A stretch of DNA of 64,000 nt, taken from Helianthus annuus (lineage: Eukaryota; Streptophyta; Magnoliopsida; Asterales; Asteraceae). Positions 21,929 to 35,500 of the stretch are shown here, one piece after another. A model generated the notes under the pieces. The model was given only the letters and a program-made list of their open reading frames with translations, did no database searches and had not been told where the DNA came from. The stretch spans positions 126,020,561 through 126,084,560 of the forward strand of contig NC_035448.2 of assembly GCF_002127325.2 (NCBI RefSeq). Direction: 5' to 3'. The position numbers and the translations under genes were made by a program. Every line of letters starts with the position of its first letter. The stretch's first letter is position 1.

Positions 21929-24900
21929 TGTCACACCCCTATTTTCCACGTGTCACCGGTGGGCCCGGTGGGGGTATCATGACGTAGTTGATATCGTCAT
22001 AGTCAAACAACACAATAAATAAATGCACAGCGGAAGCAAAAAGATAGATTTATTTCAACCGAATAAAATTGTAATATCAAGTATCACAACAGTTGAAACA
22101 GATCCACAGGCGGATCAAAAGAAAAAGGAAACTTGTTCAACAGATTTAATTGCATCCAAGCTTGCGAGACTCTAAGTGATGCTAAGGAGAGGCCAGCCTA
22201 TTATGCGTAGTATCTGCACTTAACCTTTTTGGGAAAATACGTCAGTTTACACTGGTAAATACAATTTAACTGACTCATTTAAAAAGGTTTAAAAATTGAT
22301 TTGAATGCACATGGCACAAAAAGATTTTTATAACTTGGATAATTATTTGAATATAAACTTGTAAAAGATTTACATGTTTCTTATGTGTCCAGTAGCCCGT
22401 GTCTATACTGGGTTAAAGATCAATAGACACACCACATGATATAATCCCGCAACGGTTTAACCCAAAACCGGCGGTTATACCTTAATATTTATGCACAACG
22501 GGTGTACGCCTACACCCGCATGCTTAGGTCATGGCCATTTCGTAAAATGATGCCAAGGATATTCGGGACATGGTCATTAACCCCCCAAAGGCTTTAAGCA
22601 AACAAAACAATTTTTTAACGGGTCATTTCAATGATTTAACCTACATTTGATTAAAGATTCAATGCCCGACCAAGCGGTATTTTATATATCGTACCCCAAG
22701 CCCGTATAGGGAAAATAAGTTAAAAGTATTTACCTGAGCAAGTATAGTCACAATAAGCAAGTGCAAATAGCTTTTACTGTATCTCCTATTCTGGAACGAA
22801 GGTTTATAATAACCTATTAGAATCCTAACGGGTCTTTATTTTAGACTAAGCTTAGACCGGTTAGTTTTAAAGAAAGATACGGTTCAAACGCATAATAAAG
22901 CGAAGACCGGTTTAGAATGTGGTTTTGACCCGACAAGCTTGCATGCTTGTTTAATATGGGTAACTTAAACACATTCTGGATTTTGAGACAATAATGATAT
23001 AGTTTGTCCTGTTTCGGCTAATGTATGTAAACTAGTTACATAAGCCGATCCGAATGCGGAAAGTGCGTAACGAGTAACCATATGAATCATATACAAGTTC
23101 CACGAGTTAATATACACTAAATATGTTGTGACATCAGTAAGATATCTTCTATTATGCCCAAAATGATTTTAAACTCAAACTATGCCTCATAAGGGCATTT
23201 TGATCATTTTAAAGGGGTATAAAAGAGATTAATTTGTAATCTAAGTTACAGGTCTGATTTATTTAGTAAATATACTTAATTTAATAAGTTATAACAGTAG
23301 GGTATCATATATATGTGAAATTTATTAATTATAACCATATTATGCACCGTAGGGGGATTTTGGTAATTTCACATAAGCCTAAAAGGTCAAAACTGGAAAC
23401 CTGAGTTTAAAACCTTTGTTTACTGTTATAGTATTAAAAATTTACTGAATATATCAGTAGGTATCAAACCTTATATATATAAACTAGTTTTGATACATAC
23501 TATGTCGTTAAAACGCTTAAAAAGGCGATTTGGAGCCATTTCCGGGTTTTGTATAGAAAGCTGATATTTTTAATATTCCAGAAGGCTCAAAATATTTTAT
23601 TTAACATATTAGATCAGTAGGAAAAGGTTTGGGGTCAAAAGGATTTACAAAACTCATTTTATAGCCTAACAGGGCAAAAAACCGGCAATAACCGAATTAA
23701 GCTTAGAACTCTAAGTTATGCTCAGCCTAAAAATAAATAAAAATCTCCAAAAATCCCAAAATATTATTTTATATCAGTAGATAAAAAGTTTGATATCAAA
23801 AATTGGGTTTAGATAGGCTATACGCTAATTATGCCATTAATTTATTAAAAAGTTTCTTATTTACGCTAATGAGCATAACTCCTATTCTAGACCTCAAACT
23901 GATATCAAATTTTGGGTACAAGTTTATAAATCAGTAACTAAGGTGTCTACTCTTTTACATTTTCAAAAATCATAATTTAAGGTGGAAAGGGCAAAATAGT
24001 CAACATTTAGGCAATTAACGGAAACTTGCATAATAATTAGACAACTAATGAACCAAGCCGTATAATCACAGAGGGTTATACTAACATGTAACTAGGTCCA
24101 AAAGAAGCTCTAAGGCAATCCTAAACTTGGCTTAAACGGGTCAGAACTGAAAGTCAAAGTATAAGTCAAACTATGCGACTTTCGGTTCCAAACCGAGCCT
24201 AAACTGAAAATTGTCAGGGTGAACATGTTTAGACATGTTCTTACATTAATTACCAAGTTATATTAATGATAAAACAGGTTGTATGGATCCTACATTGCTA
24301 ATTATGCATTAATTTGAAATAAAGCTTTCTGTTGACTTTTTGTAATTAGCTTTGACCCGACAATTGACATAGTTAGAGTGGGAATCAGAGAGTACCATTT
24401 TAAGGGTTTATTACCCACATAATTACCTACTTATAGGTATTTTTAATTCGAGATTTGACGGGATAATTATTGAGTAATCTCGAAGTCAGACCTTAATTAC
24501 GACGGTTTGACTTTTATCTAATTAACTAAGCTAAACTGAATTAAAAGGATTAAGGACACTTACAAGAGTCCTAATTATGATTATGGAGCCTAAGAGAAGT
24601 TGGTTGCAGACCAGAGAGCTCCAGAGACCAGTCTTGAAGTGAGTTGAATGAAGTGAACAAAATGTTGCAACTTCACTTCTTTATATAGTGAACAAAATGT
24701 CACAAGATGATGCCAAACTAGTCTACTAATGTTGCAAGATCATCCCAAGTGTCCCTATGTTGCCCAATACCAGTTGCAAAGCCCCTGATTTCGAAAACCA
24801 CCTAAATAAGGCGGTGCAACCTGCTGAACAGGCAGCTGTCCAATTTTTGCTGCCAGCGAATGGCTTATGGACCGTAAGCATATGCCTTGCGGACCGTAAG

Positions 24901-25448
24901 CACCGCTTTACGGACCATAAGCCTTTGGCTTTGCGGTCCGTAACCGACTTGAATTCTGTCGCCCAGTTGCAGAGCTTGCGAACCGTAAGCCTAAGGCCAT
25001 ACGGTCCGTATCCGATGACCAGAGTCCAAAAATTTGTAAACTTCCAAGCTTTGACCATGCATTTATTAAAATTCCGAATCTTATGCTCTTCTTTTCAGTA
25101 GAGGGACCAAGTGGGGACCAAATGCTCAGACTTTGCATGTTCTTACACATTTTGGATCTTGTGGGAGTTTTTAAAATGTCGAATATACCGAAAATTTACA
25201 TTGGATCCATGTCTTAGGCTATAATCAATTTATTATTTAGGATAACCAGATTTATTTGCAAATTTTTAGATGTTGATTAACTATATCATGGTTAGGGATT
25301 TATTAATAGGTCGCTCAGAGGTATAAATTAACATGTCGACACTTTTAAATCCTACCGCACATCTTTATCTGGATCCGAGTTTATAACACGTTTGCATTAC
25401 ATGACATGTGTCTTTAGTTTATTGGGTATGATTTTACGAGGTGTTACG
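21929..25448 (-). repeat. Gypsy A 3' LTR (3,520 bp)
   Basis: On the plus strand it starts TGTCACACCCC and ends GGTGTTACG (expected ...ACA, so the last base has changed). Its first 967 bases match 58515-59482 at about 96-98% by eye. On the element's strand the U3 start is at 25448. Small open frames within it have no coding support. Confidence 0.92.
24676..25016 (-). promoter_or_regulatory. Gypsy A LTR promoter: TATA box and paired GGACCGTAAG motifs
   Basis: On the minus strand CACTATATAAAGAAG (24676-24690) is a TATA box. Upstream of it, between about 24858 and 25016, lie six variants of the near-palindrome TACGGACCGTA (for example GCGGACCGTAAGC, TGCGGTCCGTAAC, TACGGTCCGTA). They fall in three pairs with about 5-12 bp between members. 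This resembles motif pairs in the other elements of the window. Confidence 0.6.
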
Positions 25449-25813
25449 TCCTCACCCCCTTAAAAAAAAATCTCGACCTCGAGATTTCCTGAAACAATTG
25501 AGGGTATTTTTCCTTCATGGAGGACTCTAACTCCCACGTATATTCGGGACCACTACGGGCATCCAATTTGACCTTTACTATAGGTACATGCTTCCTTCGG
25601 AGCTTCGTTACCTGTCGATCCTCAATCGATACAGGTTTTTCCACAAATTTCAAGCTCTCGTTTATGAGCACATCTGTATGTGGTATGACTAGCGATTCAT
25701 CAGCTAGACATTTCTTTAGATTGCAGACGTGGAACACATTGTGAATGCCACTGAGCTCTTCAGGTAAGTTTAACTTATAAGCCACTGTCCCCACACATTC
25801 AATGATCTCGAAT
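25444..25813 (-). pseudogene. Gypsy A pol, C-terminal fragment (integrase end and chromodomain-like tail)
   Basis: This is the end of the A polyprotein, cut off from the rest by element B. It holds the conserved LPEELSGIHNVFHVCNLKKC region after the integrase core. A chromodomain-like tail follows (VKVKLDARSGPEYTWELESS, then YPQLF), and the stop TAA overlaps the first bases of the LTR. Such tails help target chromovirus integration to chromatin. The frame joins exactly to the fragment ending at 36089 across the CGAAT duplication. It is open here, but the full gene is dead. Confidence 0.9.
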
Positions 25814-28800
25814 TGTCACACCCCGACGACGTAAAACAACAAAACGTGGCGGAAACGTCGGGGAGTGTTGTAACAGAATCATTGTTTCATAACACATGGA
25901 AAATTGAAATGTTGATTTATTGATTAAAAGAGTTACAATGTCTTAACAAACAAAGAAGTATAACAAGATTAACTAGTCTTGCATCTTTTATTGTCACTAA
26001 GGCCCAAGTCCGCCTATGTGTATCTTGATCAATCCTATGCATCATCTGCTGAAACACATGTGAAAATAGGTACGTCAGCATAAAAATGCCGGCGAGTACA
26101 TAGGTTTTATTGATTTAGGATTCATGACTTATAAGTTTGGAAAAAGTTGTTTAATAAAAGTCAGTCATGATCCTTGTAAAATGTTTTGTTTTATGAATCA
26201 TTTGAAAAGCGATGATGTAAAAGAATAATGTAAGATTAAATGAATAACCAAGTAAAATGAGTTTGTATAAAACAAACTGTTTTGTAAAACAATGTCTTGT
26301 GAAAAATATGTTATCTGTGTAAAAATGTGTAAATCCAAATTGAATGATTTTAATAATGCTACGATATGTAATATAATACAAGCACTTATATATAGGAAGT
26401 ACCAGCGGCGTATCCACCGTGCTTGTATCATATTACACACATCTCGTTACTTAAATCACTTACCCAAACAAACCACCAATGTAAATTGCCCATGTCTAAA
26501 CCAACTGTCAAATGTCATTGTGAAAACCATGTCAAAATGTCTATGTCGAATGTCAATCATGTAGTGTGTAAACAAAATGTCATGTATGGCAAGTGAAATA
26601 TGTATCAATTAAACCATAGGTGAAAATGCACAAAACAAGGTATTGAAGTAAAACTCAGTTTAAATCAATGTTATGTTTTGTGGAAATGCATGCTACACTG
26701 GATACAAACATTTATATGGTATTGTTAAAATGCATACATTCAAGCCTTGCGACTGTGGTGATAAACCTTTAAACAAATTAAAGGTCTATCGGTTTTTAAG
26801 TTTAAATCGAATTCGGTCATTCCTTTCATCCAAACATACCCAGGATGTCAGGAACGGGAGTTGTCAATTCCTATGGTACCATTACCTACTAACAAGCGGC
26901 GTGATCAAAGTTAATGAATGTATATGGTCCCACTTAAACAATCCAAATGTCATACCAATTATGTAACCATGTGATGAAAAACAAATGCACTAAGTATGAT
27001 GAACATACATAGCATGAAAAGGTAATGTAAACAATGTACTAAGTATGCGCTAGACGAACATACGTAGCATAAAATGTCATGTAAAACGATGTACTAAGTA
27101 TGCACACAATGGACATACATAGCAAAAACACGATGAAAAGCATGTACTATATGTGTACTATTGAACATAACAAGCATATGATATGAAAACATGGAAAGCA
27201 TGAAAGTAACAAGTAGGCACATGTGTTTCACCCCAAAATGTTTGAAAAACAGTAAAAGAGGGGTACTATGTACTCACTTGAGGGTGCTTAGAAGTCTTGA
27301 ACAACAACCAAGCAAAGCTAGAGGGATCACGGAATCAAACGACACCCTATATAGATAACTACATAAATAACCGGACCTAAATCGGGGGATTGGATAGTAT
27401 GAGGTTTCGTAAACCAAATGAGTATTGGAAATCATATGAAATGGTTAAACAAAGCCCACATACTAAAATGAAACCTAACCTAAGTGCTTACGACCCATTA
27501 CGACCCGTTTAGGTAGCTTATGCTACTTTAACGCGTCGTTTGCGTAAAACGTGTTCGGACCGCTTAACTAGTCCTATGACAAGTAAAATATGCCTTAACA
27601 TGTCTAATATAGTTACCTAATCATTTTAGATGTCAAAATTTAGGTTACATATGCTTAAAATGTATTTATGCGTAAAAAGGGTATTTTGGTAATTTACCTA
27701 AGGCATATAAACTACCTATCATTCAACTACTTAAACGAAGTGACCATAAGGTATAACCTCGGAAGGTTATTCCCTATACAACTATGGTCACCTAAAGTGT
27801 TTGGTCGGATCCTAATGATCGACCAAATGGGTCGGGTTCGAAAGTATAAGCGATTGATTAGATCGCTTATGCTTATGTTTACGACCCTAAACAAGACAAA
27901 TCTAAAAGTGACGAGTTAAACATGTTAAAACATGTTTAACAAAGTTTAAAAATAGGTTTGGTATCAAGACAAAGGGTCTTGATACCCAAAAGTAGTTTGG
28001 TTACAAAATACGCAAGAATACGCATTTTGGCCGAAACTACGACTCGTCACTGAGCCTAGATAACGTGGTAATCAGTAGGTATAGTCACTAGGGACTATAA
28101 CCATCGTGATTACGCTCACGTTATGAAGTTCAAACAAACTTCGCATTGACCATAAACTGGTCAATGCAGAAAGTCAAACACAGTTTGACTTTAACGTTAA
28201 AACGAAAGAAAAGCACGAAAGAATACTTACAGAAGGTCCCCGCAAGATTTGATCCGATTTACCCTCAGGTATGAAGTATGAACTCCAACTTAGAGGGCCA
28301 AAATCAGATTCAAATGTGGGTTTTGCAAATGAGAATGAAGGGGTATTTATAGATTTCATGGAACCGTTAAGATCGTTCGTCGAATAACGTGCTTTAATCT
28401 TAACCGTACATATGTGCCCATGGTTTTGTAAAACCATGGGAGCCCCTAGAATGATTCCATGGTATAATAAAAACCATTGAATATTAGCCCATGGTATTGC
28501 AAAACCATGGGTTAAAACCATCAAATCTCAAAAGTGGACCAAGTTCAATGTATCTGCTAGAAATTTCAAAAATGGTCCATGCACTTGTAAAACTTGATTC
28601 TTTTTGCACTTTTAAGCCCCGTTAACCCCATCTCAAGGCTCTAAAATAAACTTAAAGTATAGGGAACTTAAAATATGCTCAAAAACATCTTGGATGTCGG
28701 TTCGTTTGGTCGTACGGTTGTGTTATTCGGTTAATTACGACAGAAATCGTAATGAACACAAAAACGATCCAAATTACGCGACAAATGGATATTTTCTTAT

Positions 28801-29378
28801 GCCAAACACTAAAATAAAATATTTTAATGCTTACATAAATTTTTGGAGGTCCGGATGTATTCAGGACGTAAGATATGTGCGAAAATGCAAACTTATGCAT
28901 TTTTGACGCTTTTAGTCTCTATTGATCAAATAAGTTTATTTTAGCATACCGAACCCCTCAAAGCCTATTTCTAAGCTATGTAAAGGATATTTAGGGTATG
29001 TTTAACTTACGTTCAAGTTCCGGAATGTTTGTTACAGTACGAATCGGCATACTTTCGCAGTTTGTCAATTTTAGTCCCTGTAAGCGAATTAACTTGATTT
29101 CGGCACACCAAACCTTCCAAAACTTATTTCTAAGTTGTGTAAAGGTTATTTGAGGTATGTTAAGCCTATGTCACTATTCCGGAGTGTTTGTTGCATTAAA
29201 CTGATTATATTTACGCATCAGTGCGCGTATAACCTTCCAGAAAGCGATTTAGAGCCCGAAATCGAACAAGAATTGATATGTGCAAATGATACACATATTT
29301 ATACAAATCCCAAGTATGAAACACAATATTTCATTGGTTTGGTATTTGTTTGATGGTTGAAGTGACACAGGTGTCACA
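25814..29378 (-). repeat. Gypsy B 3' LTR (3,565 bp)
   Basis: Plus-strand ends are TGTCACACCCCGACGACG and GTGACACAGGTGTCACA. It is almost identical to 32534-36088; one visible difference is a 6-bp deletion (CTTATG) in the other copy near 34588. Confidence 0.95.
28341..28512 (-). promoter_or_regulatory. Gypsy B LTR promoter: TATA box and CCCATGG palindromes
   Basis: On the minus strand a TATA box (CTATAAATACCCC) lies at 28341-28354. About 60-160 bp upstream are CCCATGGTTTTG with TAAAACCATGGG, then a single CCATGG, then CCCATGGTATTG with CAAAACCATGGG. The same set occurs in the 5' LTR, TATA at about 35051-35064 and palindromes at about 35127-35222. Confidence 0.6.
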
Positions 29379-30690
29379 GTCTCCCCTACTTCAGGAAATT
29401 TCGTCCCGAAATTTATCTTAGAGGAAACTTGTGAGAGCTTGAAAAATGAGGTTGAAAAGATCAAACAACACTGGTTAGAGTTCTGAACTTCTAGTAACTT
29501 TAAATAACATCATGCTTGAAATGTGAGAGGGACATTTATATACAAGTATATAAAGTGTTATTGGTGCGTCCACCGTACCTCTATTACATTATTCACATTT
29601 TGTTATGGTTGTCACTATCGGTTCTTACACATAATAAGTCTTACCGTGGTTTCTATGCACTGAATTTCATAATTATGTACGCGTCCATAATTACATAATT
29701 ACTTGCATAGTTTGCACAGTGCATTTTATAATGTGTAGGGGAAACCAAATGAACAAACCTGTGATGAGTGTGACTAGACCATACTGGGGTCCTTTTTAAT
29801 TGAGTCAATAAATGATCTCTAGACCACCAAGGAGTCTTTTCAGCTTATATCATCACATGTCATTCTTAACCAGATTCTTAATCAATCTTTTGACTAGATC
29901 ACTCAAAGGGTCTCTTTTGAATCATGGAATGGTACTATATAATCCAAGGGTCTTGACTATCACGTAGAAGCCCAATAAGGATTTAAGGTAGTACCCTTTT
30001 GAATATCCTACTACGAATCCCTCATATAAAGATATGAAAGGTTCTACGAGGATTTGGATAACGAATAGCCAGAGTATACAAAAACACAAAATGTATAAAA
30101 GAAAACACAAAATGCATAAACACATAATCACATAATTTTTTAACTTGATTTTAAATTTGGTATCATTTTGTTAATTTGTTCTGCTAACTATGCACATGTA
30201 TTTAAAGCACACCAGGTATCCAATCAGTGGATTTCATTTGGTACTTTAAACATTATCAAGAATCTAACTATGAAGATAGAAAGATCTTAAAGAGAAAATT
30301 CGATTTCGATTGCAAGGAACCGAAATGTTCGAATTAAGGTACACAAGGAATCCAATTAAGAACTCTGATTTGAATGGCAATTATCCACAAGGATCTAATT
30401 ATGAAGATAAAAAAGATCCCATATGGATTTTGGGAATTGAAGATGTTTTGAAACCTTGCACTGGATGTGCTTAAGTCAAAACATGAAGTAAAAATACTCA
30501 TGAAGTTGAGATGCTAGATATGCCAAGGCGACATATGAAGCGGAATTTGAAGGTTAAGTCAATGTATGAGGAAAATACTTTGAAAACTATGCATGGGGTT
30601 CTAAAATGTGTTCAATGTTTTTGGAAACCTTATATATAATACTTTTGAAATCATAAAGTAGGTGTATTAGGTAGGTATATTTATAAAAAT

Positions 30691-30980
30691 GTTTTAAAAT
30701 CATGCGAGATGAATTTTGAAATTATGTATAAGGTTTTTGAAAACATGAATGATGCTTTTTGAAATCATGCACTTGATACTGTAATAACATTTTGAAATCA
30801 TGAAGGTCGTTTTTGAAAACATAGACATTGTTTTTGAAATCATAGAGGTTGTTTTTGAAAATATAGACAATGTTTTTGAAATCATGCATATGATATGTTA
30901 AGTAAATACACTATATTAAAAACGTTTTTGAACTATATATAAAATGTTTTTTGAAATCATGAAGGTTGTTTTGAAAACTT
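30691..30980 (-). repeat. Short tandem repeats in the Gypsy B interior
   Basis: Alternating units of about 20 bp, TGTTTTTGAAATCATGAAGG-like and TTTTTGAAAACATAGACA-like, repeat roughly ten times. A minus-strand frame through them reads a repeating MISKT/MFSKT pattern, which is a by-product of the repeat and not evidence of a protein. Confidence 0.75.
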
Positions 30981-31379
30981 ATGTTATGCTTAAGTCAAAA
31001 CATGAAGTCAAAACATGAAGTAAAAATGCTCATGAAGTTATCTAACCAAGGATTCAAAGGCACAGATTGCAAAAAGCACGATTACTCACAATTTTGCTTT
31101 ATTTCTTGTACTTCGTCTCCTAGAATGAAACGAGTACTTAAGTTTCGAGGAAATCATAAGTGATCACTTGAAAGGGAGAATCACAAGAGTAGTTTGTAAA
31201 GAGCATAGTTCCTTGATGTAGGTATCATAGGGAAATGCCATATACACATGTAACTACATTTGTATATCAGAATTGCGAACAACGACTTTTATGTACGAAC
31301 AAAACAGATTGTTTCACAATACAAGAAAACAAAAGAAACAAAGGCATAAGACAGCAACATCTTTTGCTCGACCAAATGC

Positions 31380-31894
31380 TTATTCAAGGGTTGGATTTGC
31401 ATTGACAATCTTCAGGCATTTGTTCCTGAAATGGCTCATCTCACCACAGATGTAGCAAGTACCAGACGGGAAACGAGCTTGAGTAGGGTTGACTTGGAGT
31501 TGGGTAGCAGCAAGGTTTGCAACAGCTTTGTTTTGGATAGCAAAGCGGCATATGTTAATCAAATGTCCCAACCGTCCATAGTAGGTACATTTGGAGCAGG
31601 GTATGAGGTTTAAATGATGACGGTTGCATCGCTTGCACCATGGGGCAGCTCCCAAGTACGGCTTCCTAGCGGTGGCGTCGCTACCTGGCTAGGTCCCACT
31701 TGATTAGGTGTAACTGCTGCGGGTTTCTTTGAAGCCTTACGCTTCCTTGATTTTGGTGCAGGCTTGACTTCTGCTTCCTTTGGTGACTCTTGAGTGGCTC
31801 TATTTTTGAGACGAGACATGGCAATGCCTAGATCCACAGACTTCAGAATCACTTCGCCTAATTGCTGGGCAAATTTGGCTGTTTGCTCGGACAT
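31380..31894 (-). pseudogene. Gypsy B gag remnant (zinc-knuckle region), frameshifted
   Basis: Only the nucleocapsid-like part of gag is recognisable. A basic linker (KSRKRKASKKPA) leads to Cys-His motifs of CX2CX4HX4C type, CSKC...GHLINIC and CYICGEMSHFRNKC, used for binding element RNA. The two halves lie in different frames and overlap at 31610-31655, implying a single-base deletion near 31660. Capsid, protease and pol are absent. The remnant may still mark the packaging region. Confidence 0.8.
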
Positions 31895-32514
31895 TTGACC
31901 GTTGTTGAGATAAAGAGGAATTCTAGAAAAATATGAAAGATATAGGAAGCAACAAATGAAATGTTATCGGATAAACAAAACAGAAAGGCAATGCATACGA
32001 ATTGCGATAATTTGTTTGTTACCTAAGGCAAACAAATGAGACGTTGACAAATCAAAGTAAGCGGGTCATAATAATGTATCGCTGAAGACATGCTTGCCTA
32101 TAAGTGAACACTCACCCCAAGAGTTCCCAGGTAAGAGTGACTAGTCCAATACTGCGGATTTGTACGAACACTCTAGCCTTAGACAGAAAACTCAGAGTAT
32201 AGGCATTCACTCTTCCGGCTTGCACGTGTTCACATTATTTAGAACCCAAAACCTTGACGAGATTTTGAAAACTTAGAAGGCACTAGGCCAACAATCAAAC
32301 TGGAAGGGTTCAAAACCATATAATAAATCATCCTAGAACAGATGATTAGTTTTCAAAGCGGTTTTGAAATTTATGTTCTTGTTGTGGTTGTCGCCTAAGG
32401 ATAGGTGACGGTATTGTTTTTATGACTAAACTCAAGTAAACTCGCGTTAGGGTCCTAGGAAGGTTATAGACTAGGTCAAAGCATTACTAATAACCTAATT
32501 CCCTATAACCATGA

Positions 32515-32527
32515 GCTCTGATACCAA
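32515..32527 (-). other. Gypsy B primer binding site
   Basis: On the minus strand TTGGTATCAGAGC, matching the 3' end of initiator tRNA-Met, lies seven bases inside the 5' LTR boundary at 32534. It fixes the element's orientation as minus. Confidence 0.85.
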
Positions 32528-32533
32528 CTTTTC

Positions 32534-35500
32534 TGTCACACCCCGACCACGTAAAACAACAAAACGTGGCGGAAACGTCGGGGAGTGTTGTAACAGAATC
32601 ATTGTTTCATAACACATGGAAAATTGAAATGTTGATTTATTGATTAAAAGAGTTACAATGTCTTAACAAACAAAGAAGTATAACAAAATTAACTAGTCTT
32701 GCATCTTTTATTGTCACTAAGGCCCAAGTCCGCCTATGTGTATCTTGATCAATCCTATGCATCATCTCCTGAAACACATGTGAAAATAGGTACGTCAGCA
32801 TAAAAATGCCGGCGAGTACATAGGTTTTATTGATTTAGGATTCATGACTTATAAGTTTGGAAAAAGTTGTTTAATAAAAGTCAGTCATGATCCTTGTAAA
32901 ATGTTTTGTTTTATAATCATTTGAAAAGCGATGATGTAAAAGAATAATGTAAGATTAAATGAATAACCAAGTAAAATGAGTTTGTATAAAACAAACTGTT
33001 TTGTAAAACAATGTCTTGTGAAAAATATGTTATCTGTGTAAAAATGTGTAAATCCAAATTGAATGATTTTAATAACGCTACGATATGTAATATAATACAA
33101 GCACTTATATATAGGAAGTACCAGCGGCGTATCCACCATGCTTGTATCATATTACACACATCTCGTTACTTAAATCACTTACCCAAACAAACCACCAATG
33201 TAAATTGCCCATGTCTAAACCAACTATCAAATGTCATTGTGAAAACTATGTCAAAATGTCTATGTCGAATGTCAATCATGTAGTGTGTAAACAAAATGTC
33301 ATGTATGGCAAGTGAAATATGTATCAATTAAACCATAGGTGAAAATTCACAAAACAAGGTATTGAAGTAAAACTCAGTTTAAATCAATGTTATGTTTTGT
33401 GGAAATGCATGCTACACTGAATACAAACATTTATATGGTATTGTTAAAATGCATACATTCAAGCATTGCGACTGTGGTGATAAACCTTTAAACAAATTAA
33501 AGGTCTATCGGTTTTTAAGTTTAAATCGAATTCGGTCATTCCTTTCATCCAAACATACCCAGGATGTCAGGAACGGGAGTTGTCAATTCCTATGGTACCA
33601 TTACCTACTAACGAGCGGCGTGATCAAAGTTAATGAATGTATATGGTCCCACTTAAACAATCCAAATGTCATACCCATTATGTAACCATGTGATGAAAAA
33701 CAAATGCACTAAGTATGATGAACATACATAGCGTGAAAAGGTAATGTAAACAATGTACTAAGTATGCGCTAGACGAACATACGTAGCATAAAATGTCATG
33801 TAAAACGATGTACTAAGTATGCACACAATGGACATACATGGCAAAAACACGATGAAAAGCATGTACTATATGTGTACTATTGAACATAACAAGCATATGA
33901 TATGAAAACATGGAAAGCATGAAAGTAACAAGTAGGCACATGTGTTTCACCCAAAATGTTTGAAAACAGTAAAAGAGGGGTACTATGTACTCACTTGAGG
34001 GTGCTTAGAAGTCTTGAACAACAACCAAGCAAAGCTAGAGGGATCACGGAATCAAACGACACCCTATATAGATAACTACATAAATAACCGGATCTAAATC
34101 GGGGGATTGGATAGTATGAGGTTTCGTAAACCAAATGAGTATTGGAAATCATATGAAATGGTTAAACAAAGCCCACATACTAAAATGAAACCTAACCTAA
34201 GTGCTTACGACCCATTACGACCCGTTTAGATAGCTTATGCTACTTTAACGCGTCGTTTGCGTAAAACGCGTTCGGACCGCTTAACTAGTCCTATGACAAG
34301 TAAAATATGCCTTAACATGTCTAATATAGTTACCTAATCATTTTAGATGTCAAAATTTAGGTTACATATGCTTAAAATGTATTTATGCGTAAAAAGGGTA
34401 TTTTGGTAATTTACCTAAGGCATATAAACTACCTATCATTCAACTACTTAAACGAAGTGACCATAAGGTATAACCTCGGAAGGTTATTCCCTATACAACT
34501 ATGGTCACCTAAAGTGTTTGGTCGGATCCTAATGATCGACCAAATGGGTCGGGTTCGAAAGTATAAGCGATTGATTAGATCGCTTATGTTTACGACCCTA
34601 AACAAGACAAATCTAAAAGTGACGAGTTAAACATGTTAAAACATGTTTAACAAAGTTTAAAAATAGGTTTGGTATCAAGACAAAGGGTCTTGATACCCAA
34701 AAGTAGTTTGGTTACAAAATACGCAAGAATACGCATTTTGGCCGAAACTACGACTCGTCACTGAGCCTAGATAACGTGGTAATCAGTAGGTATAGTCACT
34801 AGGGACTATAACCATCGTGATTACGCTCACGTTATGAAGTTCAAACGAACTTCGCATTGACCATAAACTGGTCAATGCAGAAAGTCAAACACAGTTTGAC
34901 TTTAACGTTAAAACGAAAGAAAAGCACGAAAGAATACTTACAGAAGGTCCCCGCAAGATTTGATCCGATTTACCCTCAGGTATGAAGTATGAACTCCAAC
35001 TTAGAGGGCCAAAATCAGATTCAAATGTGGGTTTTGCAAATGAGAATGGAGGGGTATTTATAGATTTCATGGAACCGTTAAGATCGTTCGTCGAATAACG
35101 TGCTTTAATCTTAACCGTACATATGTGCCCATGGTTTTGTAAAACCATGGGAGCCCCTAGAATGATTCCATGGTATAATAAAAACCATTGAATATTAGCC
35201 CATGGTATTGCAAAACCATGGGTTAAAACCATCAAATCTCAAAAGTGGACCAAGTTCAATGTATCTGCTAGAAATTTCAAAAATGGTCACTGCACTTGTA
35301 AAACTTGATTTTTTTGCACTTTTAAGCCCCGTTAACTCCATCTCAAGGCTCTAAAATAAAATTAAAGTATAGGGAACTTAAAATATGCTCAAAAACATCT
35401 TGGATGTCGGTTCGTTTGGTCGTACGGTTGTGTTATTCGGTTAATTACGACAGAAATCGTAATGAACACAAAAACGATCCAAATTATGCGACAAATGGAT

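Noticed and set aside
24726..25150. Overlapping open frames on both strands
   Set aside because: They lie in the Gypsy A LTR promoter zone and are explained by GC-rich motif repeats.
26151..28906. Many duplicated open frames matching 32885-35616
   Set aside because: They are duplicated only because both lie in the two Gypsy B LTRs; overlapping frames on opposite strands show no coding bias.
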